Below are positions 43,201 to 49,515 of a stretch of 64,000 nt of DNA, piece after piece (the first letter of the stretch is position 1; the number at the start of each line of letters is the position of its first letter). The stretch covers positions 1-64,000 of the forward strand of contig JBBAQX010000021.1 of NCBI GenBank assembly GCA_040400085.1, in the 5' to 3' direction. The stretch is from HNR sp040400085 (lineage in GTDB: Bacteria > Actinomycetota > Actinomycetes > Actinomycetales > Microbacteriaceae). The notes under the pieces are model-generated. The model saw only the letters and a program-made list of their open reading frames with translations. It was not told the origin of the DNA and searched no databases. The translations under genes were made by a program, and so were the position numbers.

Positions 43201-43483
43201 AGATCGCCGCGTTCCAGTCGATGGGCAGATGCGTGTCAACGCCCGAGTAGACAACCACCCCGATGTTGGTTGCGTTCGTCCATGTTCCGGTTGACGTATC
43301 CCCGACCTGAAGAACTCTCCATGCAAGCCTTCCGTTAGCTGATGGAGTGAACTGTGTCCATCCAGCTGGGCAGGTAGGGCTTGTCCCGTAGGCGAAGACG
43401 ACCGCTACATCGCCGGGAGTGAACGAAGGCAGGTTTACGCTGCTGCTGGCGGCAGATGCAGCTCCTACGAAGGCAATAGCCAT
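37256..43483 (-). CDS. giant tetradecapeptide-repeat virion protein with LamG domain
   Basis: A 2075-residue protein. Residues 1-405 are two similar beta domains, each ending IALRPA or IAIRPA. About 16 repeat units follow (about 411-645), then a LamG/concanavalin domain (about 646-875; LAYWRLD, WRHIIVVYTG, AYVDGEYAG, VAVWARVLTAAEAKSLY), then about 84 more units to the C-terminus. Unit pattern: S/T-L/F-T/S-A-D/N-A-V/I-V/I/L-x-K/R plus four residues, for example SLTADAIVKRTQSG. The regular small/hydrophobic alternation suggests a beta-solenoid or stacked beta-arch rod. No ribosome binding site is strong. It lies among sugar-modification genes between protease and portal, not with the tail genes. 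Likely a long surface fibre or adhesin; no family recognised for the repeat. Confidence 0.8.
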   Translation of the reverse strand: MAIAFVGAASAASSSVNLPSFTPGDVAVVFAYGTSPTCPAGWTQFTPSANGRLAWRVLQVGDTSTGTWTNATNIGVVVYSGVDTHLPIDWNAAIYTASGSGSPRTWSTPTPGESTSIPLYMLMVPSGTTAKSISLSGWTNRTSGLASGIFGVLDSGTAGGSTSWSGGTTYNAIEIALRPATSFPIIAHQDSQTWLNTSNIAFMTPLYPTNMAVGDLLILLVAADGSSGVITSFELSGWIFGTASSGANGLSWAAKVVDGTEVASFLFNLGASEQGSARVVRVLASTWEGTFGSAFDNSANSGALAAASATGASANPNPPSLNPNNWDVENTLWLVGSSSDTSRTYSAYPSGYIATGYSASGGSTGATLARGQKESAAASEDPGTFTHSASDDWVTVTIAIRPAGSSYTTVEGSLTANAVVKKTQTPTVTANAVVKKKLEFTGGTGKTIDAQIALNIPGSLTANAVVKKTQTPTVTANAVLFKTIAPTPLTADAIKRYQHGGPTDPHFWLADAVVRKTITPTALTANAVVKRLNQLGSGTADAVIKRLNQPGSATANSVLRKERTGSLTANAVVKKTMSGSASVDAVIKRGQSGSFSANAVIRRSQPGTATANAVLLKGQSGSLTADAILLKSIAGSLTADAIVKRTWGGASKFADLTLATSPLAYWRLDAQVSWDFVDEVSGATAWIDPQYISQITGPLVGDTTPASQIAAGFGITANSGAGIPLGADPRSFMCSVRMGAGADGTLFDYGTDAAGEWNLLVLNAAGEVGCWNGSTWVDITTSSGLRSGTWRHIIVVYTGSVWIAYVDGEYAGQASQALNTVAGRSPAFGYNPDIAHGAADVAVWARVLTAAEAKSLYRSWSESVITASAYLAAGTATVPGSFTADAVLQKTQAGSTTADAVVKRTQSGSFSANAVVKRLNQPGTASADAVLRKERTGSLTANAIVLRTIPGTITANSVLKRTQAGSITGNAVVLRSIAGSITGSAVVKKTMSGSGTANAVLSKGRSGSLTSDAIVKRTQSSSLAANAVVKRTQASSFSAEAVLKKLGQLGSGTADAVIRKPDRPGSGTADAIIRRERTGSITANAIVLRAIAGSITASAVVKRGQTGSATGDAVVKRTQSGPLSSDAVIRRTGTASLTTDAIVRRERTGSLITDAVLLRPRTGSLTADAIVSRGQASSFAADAVVKRTQSGSFSASAVIKRLGQAGSVTANAVVLRPQSGSLSANAVLLRSRAGSLTADAVIFRSWSGTLTGNAVVRSTASRDARLDAVILTPRVSSLTTDAIVRRTQAGTLAANAVLFATRTGSFSAAAVIMPLFTASAVIKRGQSGSFAADAIIMPVFTAAAIIRVPREYGFGAAAWIGAEGIAAFSGDAVIKRTQVGSAYADAVIQRGRAGSLTSDAVIRRAASADLTANAVIRATIASSLTASAVVKRTATATFVSDAVLKKTQTGSATLNAIIVRAQPGAFSANAVVRRTALGVSPLDAVLRRGSTASLTTDAIISRTQAGSFSANAVVKRGFASSATSDAVFKKTSSSAFTSNAVLRIARSGSATADAIVKKSSTSSFSASAVITKGQAGSLTAAAILRVPRSATFAMDAIFAGTRVASASSDAVIFRTQTGSFGAAAVIMPRFTASAVLLRAQAGSFGAAAVIMPRFSADAIIRVERTGSFGAAAWIGGVGVAAFAADAVIKKVQSNSTTADAVLLAGRTGSLTANAILRRERSTALAADAVLRRQQSGVLVSDAIIRRAQSGSLTVDAITLRTQSGSFSAEAIISGGAGSRVFGIDAVILRTQANNFSTDAVLRALRSATFTSDAIVRAAASSSVGADAVILKTAQAQLTASAVLRAPRMVGVTADAVILSPQTGSFSAAAVITGIPGATFSARAILLKTQSASLTADAVLRVGRSGSLTADAFLLASSTGSFSAAAVIAATPEHSFVAGAVLLRESANLLTAAAVLRRTSSISLTIDAIKRGTVSASFTADAILLFLRRSFTADAVIKGLNEFSFSAAAIITVRRPKRILSEILSAGISSELMVHQIGATLHPIHAIGATLTAETIIRASAIDVVHKSFTIDAVIV
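37270..40855 (-). repeat. 42-bp coding repeat array, about 84 units
   Basis: Degenerate 42-bp units encoding the 14-residue motif. Occasional variants of 39-48 bp and a few higher-order repeats (SFGAAAVIMP and SFGAAAWIG blocks occurring more than once) point to growth by duplication. Confidence 0.85.
41545..42253 (-). repeat. 42-bp coding repeat array, about 16 units
   Basis: The N-terminal repeat block of the giant protein, separated from the main array by the LamG domain. A near-identical stretch encoding SLTANAVVKKTQTPTVTANAV occurs twice (about 42050-42110 and 42190-42250). Confidence 0.85.
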
Positions 43484-43505
43484 CAGGGCATCCCGGACGC
43501 AGCAA

Positions 43506-43611
43506 AGCCCGGTCCTTGATGGACCGGGCTAGCGAAAGCTGTCTTCAGTTCGTCGTCCCGGGGGATAGGCATTGGATTGCCTTCAGGACGAGGCCCCATT
43601 GGATTGGGGCC
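43506..43611 (-). terminator. two hairpins before the giant repeat gene
   Basis: AGCCCGGTCC (43506-43515) pairs with GGACCGGGCT (43521-43530), a 10-bp stem. A second stem GGCCCCA/TGGGGCC lies at 43592-43611. They fill most of the 156-base gap between this gene and the one upstream, so they may terminate or attenuate transcription entering the giant gene. The rest of the gap holds nothing recognisable. Confidence 0.6.
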
Positions 43612-43639
43612 GACACACCGGGCTAGGCCCAGTTGATGT

Positions 43640-44194
43640 CTATTCGGTTGTCTCCGCAGATGGTAGCACCAGTGTCTCCTCGGAAGGTAGAGCTTCTGCT
43701 TCAGGAGTTGGTTCCGGTGGCGGCGCTTCCATCCATTCCATCGTGGAGACGATGGTCAGGGCGAGCTTCTCGACGTCCTCGCCTCCACATACGACCCCGT
43801 GCGGCATGATCCAGATCCGATCGGTTCGCTCGGGAGTCACGAGAACCGGGCTGGAGTTCTTGCGCTTGCCGGTACGGTAGACGGCCGGGACACGCTTACC
43901 GATACCGTGGACCTCGATCGAGCGATGGCGGCCAGTCCCGAGCTGCATCTGACCGATGTGCCGCTTCAGGTAGTACGGCTTGTCGCCGTCGTAGACAAGC
44001 TGAGCGGCGATCGCCCGCTGCGGATCGACCTTCTCGCACAGGTACCACTCGGCTGGTCGCCGCAGCCAGTCTGCATAGGTGACCATCCACCCAGTCAGCC
44101 CGACATCGAGGATCAGGCTTTCCTGAGTCCCGTCTTCCTTCTTCTCCATCGCCACGAGGAGCAGGAAGTAGGGGTTGTCGTCAACCCACTCCAC
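43640..44194 (-). CDS. hypothetical protein in sugar island, 184 aa
   Basis: GTG start with GGAGG six bases upstream. It has an alpha/beta N-terminus (YFLLLVAMEKKEDGTQESLI), a WMVTYADWLRRPAEWYL segment and a Pro/Glu-rich disordered tail. It is not an obvious glycosyltransferase. It overlaps the end of the GT2-type gene by 14 bases. Function unknown. Confidence 0.62.
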   Translation of the reverse strand: MEWVDDNPYFLLLVAMEKKEDGTQESLILDVGLTGWMVTYADWLRRPAEWYLCEKVDPQRAIAAQLVYDGDKPYYLKRHIGQMQLGTGRHRSIEVHGIGKRVPAVYRTGKRKNSSPVLVTPERTDRIWIMPHGVVCGGEDVEKLALTIVSTMEWMEAPPPEPTPEAEALPSEETLVLPSAETTE

Positions 44195-45026
44195 GCAGGG
44201 CCTCCAGCCGCTCCCGTGCCTGATCCGGGGTCACCGTGGGAAGACCCATCATCTCGTTCACCTTGAGGCGATGCTCCAGACCTTCCTTCGGGCGCTCGAT
44301 CAGCTCGCGCAGGAAGTGCTCCTCGGTGACGATCGTTTCGCTGATGTGACCGATCTTGATCGAGGTGTCAACGAAGATGCGACCGCCCGCCTTCTTGACG
44401 TCCTGACAGAACGTCATGTCCTCGCCGAAGCCCTTCTCGTCCCACCGGAAGTAGGACGGCGGACGGCTCTTGGCTCGATGCTCCCGCTCCGGGAACTCAC
44501 CGGCGATCGCCTCAAGGAGACGTTTCGTGATGAGCACGAAGGCCATGCCCGTCGCGTCCACCTCGACCACGTCGTCCTTCTTCCAGTCTTCGAGGAAGAC
44601 GTAGTTCCCTTCGGTCGGGCTCTCGCGCATGTACAGCGTGGGCTGGTGCGGCGTCCCGCGCTGGAAGCAGAGTCCGCCGACCATGTCGAGATCAAACTTG
44701 CGCTGCGTCTCGACCAGCTTCTTGATGGCATCAGACTGGAACGTCATGTCGTCATCGATGAAGATGATCCAGTCGCCGTCCATGGCTCGGATGCACTCGT
44801 TGCGCTGGAGCGTCAGGACATGGCCCTGAATGATGAACTGGGCGACATTCTCGTCCGGCTCAACGAACGAGTACCGGTCTGCCAGCAGCCAGCTTATGAC
44901 CGTGCCCGCCGAGATCCTGTCTCGCGTGCACATGGCGATCGTGCCGACCGTCTTTCCTCCCCGGGGAGCACGGAAGATCGTGATCTCCGGTGCGGTCGGA
45001 TCAGATACCCGTAGCGTCTTCGGCAT
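44181..45026 (-). CDS. GT2-type (GT-A) glycosyltransferase
   Basis: A 281-residue protein with GT-A features: QRNECIRAMDGDWIIFIDDDM with the metal-binding Asp triplet at 91-93, then VEVDATGMAFVLITKRLLEA near 155-175 and a GEDMTFCQDVKKAGG acceptor/catalytic segment near 205. GAGGAG precedes the ATG. The C-terminal 26 bases overlap the end region of neighbouring genes. Likely adds a sugar to a virion or surface acceptor. Confidence 0.82.
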   Translation of the reverse strand: MPKTLRVSDPTAPEITIFRAPRGGKTVGTIAMCTRDRISAGTVISWLLADRYSFVEPDENVAQFIIQGHVLTLQRNECIRAMDGDWIIFIDDDMTFQSDAIKKLVETQRKFDLDMVGGLCFQRGTPHQPTLYMRESPTEGNYVFLEDWKKDDVVEVDATGMAFVLITKRLLEAIAGEFPEREHRAKSRPPSYFRWDEKGFGEDMTFCQDVKKAGGRIFVDTSIKIGHISETIVTEEHFLRELIERPKEGLEHRLKVNEMMGLPTVTPDQARERLEALRGVG

Positions 45027-45957
45027 TTGCCGTCTCCTCTTCGGATGAACGGATGAAGTTGATGACGTGCTCCAGCCCTTCCCGGAGGCGGACTTTCGGC
45101 TCGTAGTAGCGGCTCATGCGGCCCGTGTCGGCAAAGCGGTGCTGGACGCCCATCGGCTTATTCACGAGGTTCTTGATCTCGGGCTCATAGCCGACGATCT
45201 CGGCACAGATCTTTGCAACGTCATTGAAGCTGTTTGCAAAGCCTGACCCAATGTTCATCGTTTCATAGCCCGCCACCGGGTGCTCCAGACGAGCCATCGT
45301 CGCACCGATCAGGTCCCTCACGTAGACGAAGTCCCTCGTCTGGGTCCCCGGACCCCAGACTTCGATCGGATCCTCCATGTGGATCGCTCGACGGGCGATC
45401 GAAGGGACCGGGTACTCGAAAGACTGGCCTTCTCCGTAGCCCGAGAAGGGACGGATACAGAGCGTGTTGAGCCCGTACTTGGCGGCTGCCCATGCGAGAC
45501 GCTCCCCTGCCAGCTTGGTGAAGCCGTACATCTCGTCAGGGGCCATCCAGTTGGGGTCCTGCGCGTTAAAGAACCCTTCGTGAAGTGCATGGGCGTTGTT
45601 GCCCTGCATCTGGACTCCGTAGACGGCCGAAGACGACGGGAAGACCACGGTCTTGGCGTGCTTGATCGCCCACCTGAACAGGAGGGAGTCAAGACGCAGG
45701 CTGTCGGCGTTGTAGAGAGGATCGCCTTCGATCTTCTCGCGGCCACCAACCGGAGCCGCCATGTGGATCACGAGATCGCAGTCGACATCAAAGTCTTCTA
45801 GCCACAGCCCCATGTCCTGAAGGTCGTAGGGGATGCCCATGGGGTGCGGCTTGATGTCCATCGGCCAGAGGTCGTAGTCCTCGTCTGACCGCATGAACCA
45901 GTCTAGGAAGTGAGTCCCAAGGAACCCAGATGCCCCCGTGATGAGAACCGTCTTCAT
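45001..45957 (-). CDS. NAD-dependent NDP-sugar epimerase/dehydratase (SDR)
   Basis: About 318 residues from ATG 45957 (ATGA overlap). TGASGFLG at 7-14 is the dinucleotide-binding loop, SSSAVYG and YGFTK give the Ser/Tyr/Lys catalytic set, and RPFSGYGEGQ and TRDFVYVRDL are typical of extended SDR sugar epimerases or dehydratases. It should convert an NDP-sugar into the donor used by neighbouring transferases. Confidence 0.88.
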   Translation of the reverse strand: MKTVLITGASGFLGTHFLDWFMRSDEDYDLWPMDIKPHPMGIPYDLQDMGLWLEDFDVDCDLVIHMAAPVGGREKIEGDPLYNADSLRLDSLLFRWAIKHAKTVVFPSSSAVYGVQMQGNNAHALHEGFFNAQDPNWMAPDEMYGFTKLAGERLAWAAAKYGLNTLCIRPFSGYGEGQSFEYPVPSIARRAIHMEDPIEVWGPGTQTRDFVYVRDLIGATMARLEHPVAGYETMNIGSGFANSFNDVAKICAEIVGYEPEIKNLVNKPMGVQHRFADTGRMSRYYEPKVRLREGLEHVINFIRSSEEETANAEDATGI

Positions 45958-46550
45958 GTCATTCGCCTTCCCCAGCCGAGAACCATTCGATAACCCATGG
46001 GGAACTCGCAAGCCTCCACTAGCTCGTGACCACCAAGTGGGAACCAGTTGATGAAGTCGTTGTCATTGTAGGCCCACATGTGGCCCTCTTCTGGGTCATA
46101 TCCGTCCCCGACAAGGGGATGACCGATGACAACGTACTTAGCCAGAGGCATCCACTTTCGGGCGAAGTCGATCGGGTCGGCGATGTGCTCAAGGAACTCG
46201 CAGAGGACGAGAATGTCGCACTCCTGCGGCTCGATGTTCTCGGCAATGGCCTCCTCGACGTGCATCTTCGGGTACCGCTCACGGGTGGCGGATACGGCTG
46301 CCGGGACCACGTCGCACCCGTAGGTGTCGTGAAGACGGCTGAAGTGCCCTGCGATGTCACCCGCGCTGCACCCGGGCTCCCAGATCTTGACCCTCTGGAT
46401 GCCGCTCAGGGCAATGATCTTCGCGATGTACTCGCGCGCCCTGTTGACCCTGTCCCACTGCCAGTCGGCGAAGATCGTGACGGCTGTCCCGTTATCGCGC
46501 AGGTTGTACGCGATGATGTCCTCGAAGGACTTCTGGTTCAGCCGTCTCAC
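45954..46550 (-). CDS. SAM-dependent methyltransferase (class I)
   Basis: About 198 residues from GTG 46550, which overlaps the upstream TGA. VKIWEPGCSAGDIAGHF near 50 is motif I; ECDILVLCEFLEHIADP near 105 is the post-motif acidic segment. It has the size and pattern of sugar or small-molecule methyltransferases. It may O-methylate a sugar made or transferred by this island. Confidence 0.8.
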   Translation of the reverse strand: MRRLNQKSFEDIIAYNLRDNGTAVTIFADWQWDRVNRAREYIAKIIALSGIQRVKIWEPGCSAGDIAGHFSRLHDTYGCDVVPAAVSATRERYPKMHVEEAIAENIEPQECDILVLCEFLEHIADPIDFARKWMPLAKYVVIGHPLVGDGYDPEEGHMWAYNDNDFINWFPLGGHELVEACEFPMGYRMVLGWGRRMT

Positions 46551-47149
46551 TGAGCACCCCAGATCTGGAAGTCGTAGATGAACTGGGGCGGCATGAGCGT
46601 CACCGGGATAAAGGTGATCGGATCCCATCCACCCTCCACCAGCATCTCGCTGTAGCCGGGAGCGTCGAACTGCCAGAGGTGCTCCGGGTTCCCATCAAGG
46701 CGGCTGCTGTCCACGAATATCGGGGACGATGCAACCACGTACTTGGCACACTTGCGAGCCATCCGCAGGATCGCGACAGGATCCTCGACGTGCTCAAGGA
46801 TCTCGGTAAGCACGACGAGATCGAAGAACTTTCCTTCGTTCAGCGTCTCCTCGATCGAGGAGTGCGAGCAGGTCAGGTTCTCGGGCAAGAAGGGCCTCAT
46901 CGTCGTGCCTACGTGGTAGAAGTTCGGCATCGAGATGTCAGCCATGTGCGCCCCGACGATCGGCCTCACGCGATTGGCGGCAGCGACGATCGTGCCATCC
47001 CCGCAAGCCGGATCGAGAACCGTCTCTGGCAGAAACCAGCTGATGAGGGCAGCGGTCAGCTGGACTCGCAGGACATGATCCGGCCACACGTAGTTGTCGC
47101 GCTTCACCTGATAGTCGAAAGGTGCGCGCTCTGGAAGCCGCAGTCTCAC
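46547..47149 (-). CDS. SAM-dependent methyltransferase (class I), second copy
   Basis: About 200 residues; GTG 47149 has GGAGGGATCA directly upstream, while 47161 is an alternative. ETVLDPACGDGTIVAAA near 45 is motif I and FFDLVVLTEILEHVEDP near 105 parallels the same segment in the next gene, so the two are related. An N-terminal beta start (RLPERAPFDYQ) differs. Probably a second methylation step. Confidence 0.78.
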   Translation of the reverse strand: MRLRLPERAPFDYQVKRDNYVWPDHVLRVQLTAALISWFLPETVLDPACGDGTIVAAANRVRPIVGAHMADISMPNFYHVGTTMRPFLPENLTCSHSSIEETLNEGKFFDLVVLTEILEHVEDPVAILRMARKCAKYVVASSPIFVDSSRLDGNPEHLWQFDAPGYSEMLVEGGWDPITFIPVTLMPPQFIYDFQIWGAQ

Positions 47150-47175
47150 TGATCCCTCCACCCGGACATGGAAAG

Positions 47176-47210
47176 AGGGGCCGCCGCGTCCGGGAAACGC
47201 AACGGCCCCT
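47176..47210 (-). terminator. hairpin downstream of small beta protein
   Basis: AGGGGCCG (47176-47183) pairs with CGGCCCCT (47203-47210). It lies just after the stop of the small virion-type gene, like the hairpins after the capsid and tail-tube genes, which hints that this small protein is made in quantity. Confidence 0.6.
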
Positions 47211-47215
47211 AGAGG

Positions 47216-47533
47216 CTACGAGACGGTGACGGAGAGGTTCGCGACCGAACTGTCGTCCGACGCCTTGCGGAGATGAACCGTCCAGCTTCCAGCCGAAGGG
47301 AAGATGTACGAGTTGAACTCGAACGTCCCGTCGGATGCCGGACTGAAGACCTGAGACTTCCCGGTGTCCGCCCCTGCCTTCTCGAAGGCGAGGTAGTAGC
47401 GGATCTCCGGAGAAGTGGGGTACAAGTCGACGTCGTACGCCGTCTCGTCGCTCGGGTCAGCACCCGTCACGTTGACGCGGCAGACCGAGACGATCGCGAC
47501 CGGGGCCGCCGGGACGATGGCGATGCTTGCCAT
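47216..47533 (-). CDS. Ig-like small virion protein candidate, 105 aa
   Basis: ATG 47533 has GAGGAG six bases upstream. All-beta, Thr/Ser/Val-rich sequence ending in an Ig-like strand set (GSWTVHLRKASDDSSVANLS). No enzyme motif. With its strong ribosome binding site and following hairpin it could be a decoration or fibre-attachment protein and a substrate of the neighbouring transferases. Confidence 0.65.
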   Translation of the reverse strand: MASIAIVPAAPVAIVSVCRVNVTGADPSDETAYDVDLYPTSPEIRYYLAFEKAGADTGKSQVFSPASDGTFEFNSYIFPSAGSWTVHLRKASDDSSVANLSVTVS

Positions 47534-48300
47534 GGTTTCTCCTCGCTGAATGCGATGGCCTCTACTTTGGGCCACCACGGATGCGACTGGACGAAGCTCC
47601 AGCCCTTGGCCCCGGCGGTCCCGAGGCAAGCGTGGTACATCATCAGCCGATTATGGTCTTCCCAACCGGCGTTTCCGCGACCCGCCTCCCAGTACCGCAG
47701 GTAGTCCTGCATCATCTCGTCTAGCGAGCGGTCGTGACGGATGTGCCCCACATCCCAGAGCATCATACGGTTTGCCTTGGGGCGAGAGTGCATCTGTCCC
47801 GGCCATCCGAGACGGGTCTCGAACAGGCGCAGGTGAGCGTGCTGCTCCTCGTATTCGACCCCCTCGACCGATGATCTGAACGGGATCCAGATCCCATCGA
47901 ACCCATGACGCTCGGCGTACCACGTCGCGTTCGACAGGGAGGAGAGGAGATCTAGGCTGGGCCATTCGTCGGCATCCAGCTTGAAGGTCCACTTGGTCTC
48001 TACATGTGGCAGGAGCTTCGGCCCGAAGGTCGCATCTCCATAGCCGTAGACACCGTCGTCGGACACGAAAGTGGCCCACTCGCGGGCGATCTCAAGCGTT
48101 CTGTCATCTGACTTCTGAACGCTAACCAGAACCGACTCGAACGTCAGGCTCATCAGCTCCAGCAGCTTACCCAGACGCTCCTCCTCGTTCCATGCCACGA
48201 GGCAGAACGAGATGTGCGAGTAGGGTCGTCCGTTTGGGAACGGAATGCCTGACGCCAGAACTACTTCATCGAGAGGCGCTGCCGGGGTTGGATTGTCCAT
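47467..48300 (-). CDS. glycosyltransferase family 2-like
   Basis: A 277-residue protein with FCLVAWNEEERLGKLLELM near 33-50, SDDRTLEIAREWATFVSDDG near 64-83, and WTFKLDADEW with the DxD at 109-111, the hallmark of GT-A enzymes that glycosylate from NDP donors. Start ATG 48300 overlaps the upstream TGA. The last 22 codons overlap the next gene. Likely part of the same glycan pathway. Confidence 0.8.
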   Translation of the reverse strand: MDNPTPAAPLDEVVLASGIPFPNGRPYSHISFCLVAWNEEERLGKLLELMSLTFESVLVSVQKSDDRTLEIAREWATFVSDDGVYGYGDATFGPKLLPHVETKWTFKLDADEWPSLDLLSSLSNATWYAERHGFDGIWIPFRSSVEGVEYEEQHAHLRLFETRLGWPGQMHSRPKANRMMLWDVGHIRHDRSLDEMMQDYLRYWEAGRGNAGWEDHNRLMMYHACLGTAGAKGWSFVQSHPWWPKVEAIAFSEEKPWQASPSSRRPRSRSSRSAAST

Positions 48301-49001
48301 CAGACTGGTCTGAGGGTTGCCCTGACCTTCTCGACGTCCGCGCGCGCATCTCTGGCAATCCACGCGTCATAGACCTCTCGGTCATGGGAGTAGAAGTCAG
48401 CTGAGTTGACACGCGTGTGGTTGTCATCCCACGTGCCCTTGCCATAGGCAGGGTGCATGTGCTCGATCACGATGTCCGGCAGATAGTAGAGGCTGTCTGT
48501 GGTCTCGCCGAGGAACTTCCACGTGTTGTCGAGATACAGGTGGCGACACCCCGGGAGGCCCATCCAACCAAGCGCCTTGATGACAGGCGAGTTGATGAAC
48601 ACCTGCGTCGGGAGTTGATCGCGCTGGGCGAGGTCATCTGCGTAGACAAAGCCGCCGCCAACGTCTGACAGCACCTTGCCAACGATCCGATCCCACCCCT
48701 TGGTTCGGAACCGGTGGTCATCACCGATGAACCCAACCACGTCGGCCTTCTCTGCGTAGATCAGGGCGGCGTAGTTGAGAGCGAGGTTCATGTAGCCCGT
48801 TTCAGCGGTTGGCACGACGAGCAGGTCATAGACCGAGTCTTCGAGCATCTCGATGTACTTGGGCAACGTCGGGTCGTTCTCATCGAGCACCGCCACGAAC
48901 TTGGATGTGTCCATGTTCATGGCGGTGTCATGGAAAGACACCAGAGCCTCGAAGAGCGCCTGTGGGTTGCCCCGCGAGACGCAGAGGACAGCGATGACCA
49001 C
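48300..49001 (-). CDS. glycosyltransferase-like protein (GT-A fold), 233 aa
   Basis: GTG start with GGAGGGATC just upstream. IAVLCVSRGNPQALFEALVS at the N-terminus and DVVGFIGDDHRFRTKGWD near 88-105 fit a GT-A core, with GDD as the likely metal site. LPDIVIEHMHP supplies a later His. It lies next to another GT-A gene; together they could add successive sugars. Confidence 0.7.
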   Translation of the reverse strand: MVIAVLCVSRGNPQALFEALVSFHDTAMNMDTSKFVAVLDENDPTLPKYIEMLEDSVYDLLVVPTAETGYMNLALNYAALIYAEKADVVGFIGDDHRFRTKGWDRIVGKVLSDVGGGFVYADDLAQRDQLPTQVFINSPVIKALGWMGLPGCRHLYLDNTWKFLGETTDSLYYLPDIVIEHMHPAYGKGTWDDNHTRVNSADFYSHDREVYDAWIARDARADVEKVRATLRPV

Positions 49002-49017
49002 CGATCCCTCCTGAGTC

Positions 49018-49503
49018 CTACGTTTCGTCGTAGGAGTACGAGATCGTCTCCTGCGTCCAGTTGCCCGGGTTCGCAGTCGAGTCGACCTGAAGCTGGAACA
49101 ACACGAACTTGGTGGTCGAACCAGTGGCCGAGTACGACGCGGTGTCCCATGTCGCCTTGGCGTTCGTGGTGTACGACGTGAAGTTCGCGTTGCCGATCGT
49201 GGTGGCGGCAGTCGTGCCCTGCTGATACGTCGCGTAGTTCGACGTGAACTTCAGCGTGGTGGACGTGTCGACCGCGCCGTCACCCCAGATCTTGAAGTTG
49301 GTGACGCCGTTCGCCGGGGCCGTATCGATGTACAGCTTCAGCCACTTCTCGTAGCTGTTGGTGCCGACGGTGATCGGGTTCGCCTGCCGGTTGGCAAGCG
49401 TGTTCGTGTCATTGTCGGCGCTGATGAGATCGATACCCGTCTTCGCGGCCGACTGGGTCGGACCCGAGGACGTGTAGACCCGCAGGCTGAGCGATGCAGC
49501 CAT
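49018..49503 (-). CDS. Ser/Thr-rich beta virion protein candidate, 161 aa
   Basis: Almost wholly Ser, Thr, Ala, Asn and small hydrophobics (TTLKFTSNYATYQQGTTAAT), a pattern of virion beta sandwiches and of O-glycosylated proteins. It lies between the portal gene and the glycosyltransferases. It might be a head decoration protein and an acceptor for the sugars. No family recognised. Confidence 0.65.
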   Translation of the reverse strand: MAASLSLRVYTSSGPTQSAAKTGIDLISADNDTNTLANRQANPITVGTNSYEKWLKLYIDTAPANGVTNFKIWGDGAVDTSTTLKFTSNYATYQQGTTAATTIGNANFTSYTTNAKATWDTASYSATGSTTKFVLFQLQVDSTANPGNWTQETISYSYDET

Positions 49504-49515
49504 CAGGACTCCTTC

